A DNA stretch of 64,000 nt from Vibrio cyclitrophicus (GTDB taxonomy: Bacteria > Pseudomonadota > Gammaproteobacteria > Enterobacterales > Vibrionaceae), in contig CP065366.1 in NCBI GenBank assembly GCA_023206055.1, positions 1,674,001 to 1,738,000 on the forward strand, given 5' to 3'. Each line of letters opens with the position of its first letter. The first letter of the stretch is position 1. Positions 1-6,952 of the stretch are shown piece after piece. Made by a program: the position numbers and the translations under genes. The notes below the pieces were generated by a model. The model ran no database searches and was not told the DNA's origin. It saw only the letters and a program-made list of their open reading frames with translations.

Positions 1-51
1 GATTTGGGATTTGCTGTCTGTCGCTGAACTTAACTGGAGAATTGGGGTTTT

Positions 52-73
52 GATTGTTATGTTATATCATATC
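52..73 (+). promoter_or_regulatory. Zur box upstream of the aspartoacylase gene
   Basis: A 22-bp imperfect palindrome with the core TTATGTTATATCATATC. It resembles the gammaproteobacterial Zur operator (core ATGTTATAATATAACAT) and is identical at 21 of 22 positions to the reverse complement of the box at 4642-4663. It lies 35 bp before the chosen ATG, where a repressor would cover the promoter. Zinc-dependent repression of the downstream gene is inferred. Confidence 0.8.
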
Positions 74-108
74 AAAAATAGAACACTCGACATTTGGACA
101 TCAATATC

Positions 109-981
109 ATGGATAAAATTAAGCAAGTCTTGCTGGTTGCCGGAACACACGGCAATGAGCTCTCAGGTATTTACCTACACAAGCTGATCAAAGAGCGTAT
201 GTATGCCGCCGATCGTTCGACATTTTCTACGAATTCAGTTATCGCAAACCCTAAAGCGGTAGAGCAGAACGTACGATACCTTGATACCGACCTAAACCGT
301 CAGTTTTCTAATGCTAACCACGACGACACTATGGGTTTAGCAGAGTACACAGTGGCGCGACAGTTTATAGACAGACACGCAAGCAAAGAGCAACAACTGA
401 TTGTGGATTTACACAACACGACCAGCAATATGGGGGCGACACTAATCTTGCTTTCCAATGATGCTTTCTATCAAAAAATGGGCGCGTATGTGAAACAACG
501 AATGCCTGAAGCTAATATTCTGTTTGAAGATAGAAAGCCTTGGGATGAGCAGCCTTACCTTTGTACTGCTGGGAAGTGTGGGGTGATGATTGAAGTTGGT
601 GCTCAGGCACATGGCTCACTGAAGTTCGATACACTCAAATTGATGAAGCAGATGCTGACCATGGTTCTTGATTACGTTGAGAAGCACAACCTCAACCAAG
701 TACAAGCGTTAGAAGACTACGATGCTTTCTTCTATGTTGAAGAGGTGAATGTTCCGCTTGGCCCAGACGGTATGCGTGTTGCTACTGTGCACCCAGCGAT
801 CTGTGGTCGAGATTTCGAGGTAGTGAAGAAAGGTGAGCCAATACTGGCGACTTTCTTTGGCTATGATATTTACTGGGAGCGTGAACAAGACACCTATCCA
901 CATTTCATTAATGAAAGTGCTTACGCTAAAGCCAACATTGCCATGGCACTGGCCGACAAGCGTTTGGTCTCAGTGAACTAG
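109..981 (+). CDS. Aspartoacylase-family zinc hydrolase (AstE/AspA, M14-like), under a Zur box
   Basis: About 290 residues of the AstE/AspA family, zinc amidohydrolases that deacylate N-acyl amino acids (N-acetylaspartate for aspartoacylase). The zinc motif HGNE is at residues 14-17, and a DLHNTTSN segment supplying the third ligand region lies near residue 104. Length fits bacterial aspartoacylase rather than AstE; a true AstE is encoded at 36453-37481. A TTG start at 94 in the same frame would add five residues; I prefer the ATG at 109, with a weak TTGGA about 10 bases before it. The gene sits behind its own Zur box and converges on the zinc-starvation operon, sharing a terminator with it. 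The substrate is not shown by the sequence. Family is secure, exact activity is not. Confidence 0.82.
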   Translation: MDKIKQVLLVAGTHGNELSGIYLHKLIKERMYAADRSTFSTNSVIANPKAVEQNVRYLDTDLNRQFSNANHDDTMGLAEYTVARQFIDRHASKEQQLIVDLHNTTSNMGATLILLSNDAFYQKMGAYVKQRMPEANILFEDRKPWDEQPYLCTAGKCGVMIEVGAQAHGSLKFDTLKLMKQMLTMVLDYVEKHNLNQVQALEDYDAFFYVEEVNVPLGPDGMRVATVHPAICGRDFEVVKKGEPILATFFGYDIYWEREQDTYPHFINESAYAKANIAMALADKRLVSVN

Positions 982-1007
982 CGTTTTGAACCTATAACGG
1001 ATTAGTT

Positions 1008-1045
1008 AAAAAGCCCTATGAATGTATCAATTCATAGGGCTTTGA
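1008..1045. terminator. Bidirectional Rho-independent terminator between convergent genes
   Basis: AAAGCCCTATGAAT and ATTCATAGGGCTTT pair around a short loop, with A-rich and T-rich flanks on each side. It serves both the aspartoacylase gene and the COG0523 gene. Confidence 0.85.
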
Positions 1046-1077
1046 TTTTAGGGAGCGGGAGAATTAACCAGTTCTGG

Positions 1078-2085
1078 TTAGATCTGACACGCCAACAATT
1101 GGTTTTCTAGATCGTTGTCGATGCTATAACCAATGACTTCTATTCTGGTTTCATTGCACTCATCTAACTCACACTCTGTTAGGCCATCTTCCGTTAGGTT
1201 GTAACCAAAGATGCCGCTTTGAGTGATGAACACCGCTTTCATTCGTTCGGCTTTGAGTCCAACTAATACCTTAAGCAATTGCTGGCGATCGAACAGTTTA
1301 TCAGCCGCGAATCGCCAACCAATACTTTCAAACCCTTCACCTTGGTTATTAGCCTTTATCATACCGCTCTCTGGCATCGGTAATTCTGAAGCGAGTGGCT
1401 TGTCTTGTTTATGATGATGGTGGTGATGGTGCCCATGAGCTTGATGATGGTAAAAGTTGGTGTCTCCTTCAAACTCACCGAAAGGGATCTTACCGTGATG
1501 GGCAAATATGAGTTTTGTGTCTGGGTGGCAAACCTGAGCGACGTACTCCGCCAGTTTTTCTGCATCGCCACTTTTGTAGAGATCGACTTTATTACCCACG
1601 ATGGTATCGGCAATGGTGATTTGCTGATTGAAGGTATCGTGTTCAGAGTAACGTGCGTCAGATAGCTTACGGGCATCGACTAAAGTAACGTTCTTCTGTA
1701 GTGACAACACTTTACGATAGTGTTCTGAAGACAGGACTTCTAGCACTTCTTTAGGGTGACCAAGCCCGGTCGGCTCGATCAACAAGCGATCGGGTTTTGC
1801 CTCAAACAGCAGTTGATTCAGTGCGATTTGCATCGGTAAACCAGCCGCGCAACATATACAGCCGCCAGGCACTTCTCGGATAAACACTTGTTGTTTGTTG
1901 TCGTTCCCTTGGATCAAACTGCCGTCTACGCCGATTTCTCCAAATTCGTTCACCAAAATAGCCCAGTTTTCATCTGCGGGTTTGTTCTTCATTAGATTGA
2001 GAATTGCGGTCGTTTTACCTACGCCGAGAAAGCCGGTAATGATATTGGTTGGAATACCCAAGAGAGGCTTTTTATCAGAGTTCAT
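1078..2085 (-). CDS. COG0523 (CobW/YjiA-type) GTPase metallochaperone with a His-rich tract
   Basis: A 335-residue G3E GTPase. Visible motifs are the P-loop GFLGVGKTT near the N terminus, the metal-binding GGCICC (CxCC) motif, the guanine-specificity motif GNKVD, and a linker containing HGHHHHHHHK before the C-terminal CobW_C domain. Members of this family with His tracts act as zinc chaperones that deliver metal to client enzymes when zinc is short. I start at the ATG at 2085, which has AGGAG just upstream and overlaps the end of the preceding gene by 11 bases; an upstream ATG at 2133 in frame has no comparable ribosome site. It is the last gene of the Zur-boxed operon, so clients are probably among its neighbours (inference). 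Confidence 0.9.
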   Translation of the reverse strand: MNSDKKPLLGIPTNIITGFLGVGKTTAILNLMKNKPADENWAILVNEFGEIGVDGSLIQGNDNKQQVFIREVPGGCICCAAGLPMQIALNQLLFEAKPDRLLIEPTGLGHPKEVLEVLSSEHYRKVLSLQKNVTLVDARKLSDARYSEHDTFNQQITIADTIVGNKVDLYKSGDAEKLAEYVAQVCHPDTKLIFAHHGKIPFGEFEGDTNFYHHQAHGHHHHHHHKQDKPLASELPMPESGMIKANNQGEGFESIGWRFAADKLFDRQQLLKVLVGLKAERMKAVFITQSGIFGYNLTEDGLTECELDECNETRIEVIGYSIDNDLENQLLACQI

Positions 2086-2635
2086 TGGCAATTCTCCTAT
2101 AACCTTGCACAAGGGTATGGTTTGCCGAAACAACGGACTCTGAAAACGCAGAATACTCGGGTGGTACTTTTGAGATATTGTTCAAATCAAACCCTGAACC
2201 GATGTTAGTCATTGGTGGTACATGGAAGTTCTCAGGTAAGTCGTGTCCGTCCACTACACAGTTATGGCGAATCACACAACCTTTGCCAATCACCGCATTA
2301 AAGACGACTGAGTTGAAGCCAATAAATACGTCATCACAGACCTGACAAGGACCATGAATGATCGATCGGTGAGCGATGGATGAGCGTTCACCAATAGTGA
2401 CGGCAGCGCCAGCTTTAGAGTGAATAACCACACCATCTTGAATGTTGGTGTCGCGCTTAATCACAATGGCTTCCATGTCACCTTGTTCGTTGACCTCGTC
2501 AGCTCGAATCACAGCGTAAGGGCCAATAAACACGTTGTCTTCAATGATGACCTTGCCGCAGATGATGGCGGTCGGGTCAATGAAAGCGGTCTCCGATACT
2601 TCTGGCATATGACCGCTTGGATTTCTTCTTAACAT
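2075..2635 (-). CDS. Gamma-carbonic-anhydrase-like hexapeptide-repeat protein
   Basis: A 186-residue left-handed beta-helix protein of the gamma-carbonic anhydrase/YrdA/CaiE group. Hexapeptide turns run through most of the chain (for example IDPTAI, IEDNVFIG, IGERSSIA, IGKGCVIR). The metal-ligand histidines of the family appear to be present: one in the VVIHS segment and two in the IAHRSIIHG segment. It lies third in the Zur-boxed operon, overlapping the COG0523 start by 11 bases, which implies translational coupling. Gamma-CA paralogues that can use metals other than zinc are known companions of Zur regulons. Whether this one has anhydrase activity cannot be seen. Confidence 0.85.
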   Translation of the reverse strand: MLRRNPSGHMPEVSETAFIDPTAIICGKVIIEDNVFIGPYAVIRADEVNEQGDMEAIVIKRDTNIQDGVVIHSKAGAAVTIGERSSIAHRSIIHGPCQVCDDVFIGFNSVVFNAVIGKGCVIRHNCVVDGHDLPENFHVPPMTNIGSGFDLNNISKVPPEYSAFSESVVSANHTLVQGYRRIANEL

Positions 2636-2671
2636 ATTGATTTCTTTTTATTGATGGTAATAACTGCTGAA

Positions 2672-4054
2672 CTAGCGCTCGAATGACAGCCTCATTGCTG
2701 GAGTGACCATGTCACTAGATATGCCTTTTGATGCATCAGCGATATGCGTATTTTGGTTATCAGGGGATTCTGGATTGCTATAAACCTTGGCACCATTGAC
2801 CCATGTGTGTTTTATCTGAGCAGAGAATTCGTGCCCTGCGAATGGCGACCACCCACATTGATATAAGCTGTTGTCATTGCTGACTAAAGTAGGTGCTTGC
2901 GAGTCAACCAGTACTAAATCAGCGTAGTAACCTTCGCGAATAAAGCCTCGTTCACGTATTGCATAGCGCAGTGCTGGGTTGTGAGCCGTTTTCTCTACAA
3001 CCTGAGCTATTGTCATTCTTCCAGACTTCACATGGTCAAATAGGGTCAACAATGCATGTTGGACTAAAGGCAAACCGGCGGGTGCTTGTTCATAGGGAAC
3101 TTGTTTCTCTTCCCATGTATGTGGCGCGTGATCTGTCGCGATGATGTCGATTTGGCCCGTGCTCAATGCTGCTAATAGAGCGTCTTTATCACTAGGGTAT
3201 TTGACGGCTGGGTTGCACTTAATTTGGTTACCGAGCGTTGCGTAATCTTTATTGCTAAACCATAAGTGATGGACACAAGCTTCTGCGGTAATACGTTTTC
3301 CCTGAATGGGGCCGGCTTCAAACTGAGCGAGTTCTTTTTCTGTCGTGATGTGCAGCACATGAAGTTGACTGTTGTGTTTTTTGGCTAGCTCAATCGCATA
3401 GGAAGAAGAGGTATAACAAGCTTTGTCATCTCTTAGAATGGGGTGATCTTCAATCGTGAAAACCGCTTTCTCTTTTCTTAATTGTTCTTGGTTTTTCGCG
3501 ATAACAGGCCCGCTTTCACAGTGAGTGACAATTAGGACGGGAGAATCACGGAATATGGCATTGAGTGCTTGAGGATCTTCAACCAACAGGTTGCCCGTTG
3601 AAGCGCCCATAAACACCTTTACACCGCAGTGCTTAGTTGGGTCGAGACGTTTAATTTGTTCGAGATTGTCTTCGGTTGCTCCGAGATAAAACGAGTAATT
3701 TGCTAACGAGCTTTGTGCTGCAATATCAAACTTTCTTTCTAAGGCTTCAATGGTCGTTGTAGCAGGGTTTACGTTTGGCATCTCCATATAGCTGGTAATA
3801 CCGCCTGCAACCGCAGCTCGTGACTCAGTGGCGATTGAGCCTTTGTGTGTTAATCCCGGTTCGCGAAAATGGACTTGGTCGTCAATCATTCCAGGAAGGA
3901 GGTAGCAGCCTTGAGCGTCAATAATCTCATCATCTGGCTTTGGTTCGATGTTGTTGGCTATTCTTTCTATTCGCTGGTTAATGATCAATAGATCCGATTC
4001 GGTAATGATGCCTTCATTGACCAAACGGGCATTCTTGATGAGTGTTGCAGACAT
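2672..4054 (-). CDS. Alternative class I dihydroorotase (Zur-boxed paralogue)
   Basis: A 460-residue amidohydrolase of the class I dihydroorotase family (pyrimidine synthesis: carbamoyl-aspartate to dihydroorotate). The carboxylated-lysine segment KVFMGAST, the later His ligands (VTHCES, HVLHIT) and the Asp motif ATDHAPH are present. The usual HxH metal motif near residue 60 reads DDQVHFREPG, so the first His is Gln; this variant resembles Bacteroidetes-type enzymes. It differs from the short class II PyrC usual in enterobacteria and Vibrio. Its place downstream of a Zur-like regulator suggests a backup enzyme for zinc starvation, as known for pyrC2 genes in other Zur regulons. A candidate AAGGAAG ribosome site lies about 11 bases before the ATG. 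Confidence 0.85.
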   Translation of the reverse strand: MSATLIKNARLVNEGIITESDLLIINQRIERIANNIEPKPDDEIIDAQGCYLLPGMIDDQVHFREPGLTHKGSIATESRAAVAGGITSYMEMPNVNPATTTIEALERKFDIAAQSSLANYSFYLGATEDNLEQIKRLDPTKHCGVKVFMGASTGNLLVEDPQALNAIFRDSPVLIVTHCESGPVIAKNQEQLRKEKAVFTIEDHPILRDDKACYTSSSYAIELAKKHNSQLHVLHITTEKELAQFEAGPIQGKRITAEACVHHLWFSNKDYATLGNQIKCNPAVKYPSDKDALLAALSTGQIDIIATDHAPHTWEEKQVPYEQAPAGLPLVQHALLTLFDHVKSGRMTIAQVVEKTAHNPALRYAIRERGFIREGYYADLVLVDSQAPTLVSNDNSLYQCGWSPFAGHEFSAQIKHTWVNGAKVYSNPESPDNQNTHIADASKGISSDMVTPAMRLSFER

Positions 4055-4130
4055 AGCGGTTCATTCTTCCTTTTTGATTAGTGCTAATGCTGGGGGAGTG
4101 TCTAAGAAAATAGCGTTACGGCTATGCTTC

Positions 4131-4158
4131 TTAGAGCTTAGAGCTTAGAGCTTAGAGC
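4131..4158. repeat. Tandem 7-bp repeat, TTAGAGC x4
   Basis: Four perfect head-to-tail copies of TTAGAGC end exactly at the stop codon of the Zur-like gene. They lie in the leader between that gene and the dihydroorotase gene. A change in copy number would alter intergenic spacing only, not a reading frame. Confidence 0.9.
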
Positions 4159-4614
4159 TTATGTATCGACGCATTCATCACATACGCAGCTAATCTCTAA
4201 CTGAGGGCTTGTTACAGTAAAGCCTTCTTGTTTTGCGTGAGATTGAAGATCGCGAATGATAGAAGGGGCGATGGTTTGCTCGCTGATTTTGTCGCACTTA
4301 GAGCAAATCAAAAACTGCGGGATACCGTGCTCATGATCGCAAAGGATATGGTCGCAAAGTATGTACTTGTTCGAGACTTGCAGTTTGTGCGCCAAGTGTC
4401 GCTCTTCAAGAAATTCCAACACTCGATAAACCGACATCGCTTGAACGTGTTGATCAAAGTGTTCCTTACAATATTCAACGATTTCATACGCAGACAGAGC
4501 TTTGTCGGCATGAACCAGTGCTCGCAGTATCAACAGTCTCTTAGCGGTAAACTGTTTTCCGTTTGTTTTACAGCCTTGTTTTACGTGCTCAATGATCGCT
4601 TCGATGTCTCTCAT
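4159..4614 (-). CDS. Fur-family, Zur-like zinc-responsive repressor
   Basis: A 151-residue Fur-family protein. The N-terminal winged helix (about 1-85) contains SAYEIVEYC and MSVYRVLEFLEE. The C-terminal dimer domain has the structural four-Cys zinc site, CSKC near residue 108 and CVCDEC at the end. The segment YILCDH aligns with the E. coli Zur regulatory-zinc Cys (YVLCH, Cys88 from memory), and is followed by a second near-identical copy, giving one extra Cys and His. A Zur box lies 28 bp upstream of the ATG, so it is probably autoregulated, and it heads the operon running down to position 1078. Gammaproteobacteria usually keep zur elsewhere, so this may be a second Zur paralogue. Zinc specificity is inferred from the box and neighbours. 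Confidence 0.82.
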   Translation of the reverse strand: MRDIEAIIEHVKQGCKTNGKQFTAKRLLILRALVHADKALSAYEIVEYCKEHFDQHVQAMSVYRVLEFLEERHLAHKLQVSNKYILCDHILCDHEHGIPQFLICSKCDKISEQTIAPSIIRDLQSHAKQEGFTVTSPQLEISCVCDECVDT

Positions 4615-4641
4615 TCAATCCACAAAATTAGTGATAATATA

Positions 4642-4663
4642 GATATGTTATAACATAACAATC
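4642..4663 (-). promoter_or_regulatory. Zur box upstream of the zur-like operon
   Basis: A palindrome with the core ATGTTATAACATAAC, close to the Zur consensus and matching the box at 52-73 at 21 of 22 positions when reversed. It is positioned to repress the four-gene minus-strand operon starting at 4614. Confidence 0.85.
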
Positions 4664-5276
4664 AATTTCAAGAAACGAACTTTTACTTCAAGAATCTTTT
4701 AGGTGGGATCTCTCTTTTGGTGCGTACCTCGTAGATGCACATAGACGAACATGAGCTATTTATTGTCCACCATTTGCATGTTGTGCCAAAGAAGCTTTCC
4801 TATAATGATTGAATTACTGATTAAAAGCCTAAAAGAACATGGGTTATTATAAGTGAATTCGAATTAAATTCTGAAATGATACAAATCTCATATTTAATAA
4901 CGCTTATTTAGTAACCTCTGTTGAGTCTCATATCAAATCAAGTGGCTGATTTTATTGGGTATCAGAGAAAAGTCTCAAAAATTATTATTTAGATCGCTAA
5001 AGTTTTAAATTCTGTATTGTGGTGTTTGTGTGGAGTATAATTCCATTTGGTAGCTATGGATTAGATGGTTTTTAGCTATATGTGTGAAATTTTAAGTGAG
5101 TTATCTTTCTGATTTGAAAGAATAATTAAATAGTTAGGATAAAAAAGTTGGCGAAAATCAGAAGCTTGGCATACACTTTCCTTGTAAATGACCTTATCTC
5201 ATTGATTGAATAGGGTAAATGCTTTGGCGCTACTGGCGATAGTAGCAATGTTTAACATAGCTTTGAGGAAAGTTTT
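4664..5276. other. AT-rich 613-bp intergenic region upstream of ihfA
   Basis: No ORF with a credible ribosome site is visible. The stretch is AT-rich and separates the divergent zur-like operon from ihfA. I could not pick out a convincing promoter. Confidence 0.5.
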
Positions 5277-5573
5277 ATGGCACTCACGAAGGCCGATTTG
5301 GCTGAGAACCTGTTTGAGACACTCGGATACAGCAAGCGGGATGCCAAGGAAACGGTGGAAGTGTTTTTCGAAGAAGTTCGTAAAGCGCTCGAAAATGGCG
5401 AACAGGTAAAACTGTCTGGTTTTGGTAATTTTGATCTTCGCGAGAAAAACGAGCGACCTGGTCGTAACCCGAAAACTGGTGAAGACATTCCAATTTCTGC
5501 TCGACGTGTTGTTACTTTTAGACCGGGACAAAAACTAAAGGCCCGTGTCGAAAATATTAAAATCGAGAAGTAG
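5277..5573 (+). CDS. ihfA: Integration host factor subunit alpha
   Basis: A 98-residue DNABII protein that pairs with IhfB to bend DNA in recombination, replication and sigma-54 transcription. The sequence follows E. coli IhfA along its whole length: MALTKADLAE start, GFGNFDLREK saddle, RPGRNPKTGE arm with the intercalating proline, and VTFRPGQKL. The GAGGAAA ribosome site lies 6 bases before the ATG. In E. coli and, as I recall, other Vibrio species ihfA follows pheST; here the upstream neighbour is the zinc island, with a 600-bp AT-rich gap, so it may depend on its own promoter. Confidence 0.97.
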   Translation: MALTKADLAENLFETLGYSKRDAKETVEVFFEEVRKALENGEQVKLSGFGNFDLREKNERPGRNPKTGEDIPISARRVVTFRPGQKLKARVENIKIEK

Positions 5574-5582
5574 CCAAGCAAT

Positions 5583-5607
5583 AGACCACGCCTAGCGTGG
5601 TCTTTTT
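5583..5607 (+). terminator. Rho-independent terminator of ihfA
   Basis: AGACCACGC and GCGTGGTCT form a perfect 9-bp stem with a CTA loop, followed by a T run. It starts ten bases after the ihfA stop codon. Confidence 0.92.
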
Positions 5608-5656
5608 GTATGTGACGTCTAATTTTAAACTGCGTTAAAACTATTCCCTTTATTCT

Positions 5657-5692
5657 TATCTCTATCTCTATCTCTATCTCTATCTCTATCTC
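5657..5692. repeat. Hexanucleotide microsatellite, TATCTC x6
   Basis: Six perfect tandem copies of TATCTC lie between the convergent ihfA and relV genes, outside either coding region. The locus is a candidate length-variable marker; no regulatory role is apparent. Confidence 0.95.
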
Positions 5693-5790
5693 GTCTAGCT
5701 TTCTAGAGCTATAAGCCGATAGATTCACTTTGAGCTTTTCGGCTAGCTACGCTGCCTAACTGATCTCCAGAATGTAATATAGCCAAAAAG

Positions 5791-5819
5791 AAAGGGCTGC
5801 AAATTAATGGCAGCCCTTT
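5791..5819 (-). terminator. Terminator downstream of relV
   Basis: AAAGGGCTGC and GCAGCCCTTT form a 10-bp stem. On the minus strand the stem is followed by TTTCTTTTT. It lies 31 bases beyond the relV stop. Confidence 0.85.
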
Positions 5820-5849
5820 GAGTTGATATTCTGTGGTGTTCTAAACGGT

Positions 5850-6629
5850 TTACGCGGCTTTAATATGAGTCGTGATATACGGTTGCCATGCTTGTTGGTA
5901 AAGCTCTAAAGATTGGCGTCTTAGGCTATTAATTTGCGCCGCTTCGATATCGTTGATTGGGCGATGTTCTGCAATGGCGTGACGCTCAATACCTTGGATA
6001 ATTTTATATAGCTCGTGCTCAGGGCCACTTTTCACGTCAGCAATTGCTTTCAAGTGAAGCTGAACTTCAGCAATAATGTTGGTTTTAGGTAAACGAACCA
6101 ACAAGTTAAGGTCACGGTAGCCTGAGTCAGCTGGCGATTTAAACTTGTTTTTCAGCTTAACAACGTCTGCTTCGCGGCTTAGCGCTTCGTAGACTTCAAC
6201 CAAGCTCTCTACATCGTTCGCGATGATAGTTGCACGGGCTAAGTCGGTAATTTTTGTTACATCACCATCAAGCTCAAGGGCGATTTTTTCTTCTGCACGA
6301 GCTTGAGATTTAACGCCAGCAAATAGCGCTTCAGAATTGGTGAGTAGGGCTGTACTTTTACAGATAGTTTCTAGTTCAGCTTGGCCTTGATGAGCTTTGC
6401 TGTACAGAATATCGAAGTCGGTATAAGGCTGAGTCGGACGTGAGTCGAATGCCTTGATGCCATACAAGCCGCTTAGACTATGGCGGAATACATTTGATGA
6501 AACTTGGTTTTGCGATGACGCTGTGCGCGATTGATCAGTTGAACTTGTTGAAACAGGTGCTGCTGCGAATGCAGGCGCTCGGCTCAATACCAGAAGCATT
6601 AGGGCCGTCGTACGGAGAAATACACTCAT
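5850..6629 (-). CDS. relV: RelV-type small alarmone synthetase with an export-signal-like N terminus
   Basis: A 259-residue protein with a RelA/SpoT nucleotidyltransferase domain (about 60-225), matching Vibrio RelV, which makes (p)ppGpp from ATP and GTP/GDP. The conserved elements are DGDVTKITDLARATI, SGYRDLNLLVRLP and AEVQLHLKAI with the catalytic Glu. No hydrolase domain is present. Synteny (ihfA, relV, tpm, purT) matches the V. cholerae VC1224 locus as I recall it. The first 25 residues, MSVFLRTTALMLLVLSRAPA and on, look like a signal peptide ending AFA-AA. The start is supported by GGAG 6 bases upstream, so the segment is probably translated; a periplasmic alarmone synthetase would lack substrate, so this N terminus is odd. 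Confidence 0.88.
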   Translation of the reverse strand: MSVFLRTTALMLLVLSRAPAFAAAPVSTSSTDQSRTASSQNQVSSNVFRHSLSGLYGIKAFDSRPTQPYTDFDILYSKAHQGQAELETICKSTALLTNSEALFAGVKSQARAEEKIALELDGDVTKITDLARATIIANDVESLVEVYEALSREADVVKLKNKFKSPADSGYRDLNLLVRLPKTNIIAEVQLHLKAIADVKSGPEHELYKIIQGIERHAIAEHRPINDIEAAQINSLRRQSLELYQQAWQPYITTHIKAA

Positions 6630-6952
6630 TCAAACTCCAAAATACAAGGTTACAAAAACGGGTAGTCAAAAGGGGTAACCAGTAACGCAAAAGAGTAAAA
6701 ACAGCCTAACTTAACTCGCTACATATTAAATGGGGCTAGTTAAGACAGAAACCAACTTTAACGTTTAATATTGCTTTAAAATGTGAAGATATAGACAAAT
6801 AATCCAACCGTTAGTTCCGCAATTATCAGAACTTTGAACTTAATCAGTTTCTGATTTTATCGAAACCAATTTGGTACTTTAAACCAAGCTAAGGTTGCTC
6901 TTACCTCTCTATACTGTACCCTTGCATTATGACTGTTTAACATGAACGAAAG
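6630..6952. other. 323-bp divergent intergenic region relV/tpm
   Basis: This region holds the divergent promoters of relV and tpm. A CTTAACT...AGTTAAG inverted repeat lies around 6708-6744. No further gene or recognisable operator is seen. Confidence 0.5.

Noticed and set aside
1405..1665. Plus-strand frame with MFMMMVVMVPMSLMM opposite the COG0523 gene
   Set aside because: It is the antisense reading of the His-tract codons of the real gene.
2420..2632. Plus-strand 70-residue frame opposite the gamma-CA gene
   Set aside because: Shadow of the hexapeptide-repeat gene, no ribosome site.
5160..5180. Possible sigma-54 promoter (TTGGCATACACTTTCC) before ihfA
   Set aside because: The GG-N10-GC spacing of a sigma-54 promoter is not met.
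5252..5728. Minus-strand frame with IEIEIEIEIE across ihfA and the microsatellite
   Set aside because: Produced by the TATCTC repeat and the antisense of ihfA; no ribosome site.
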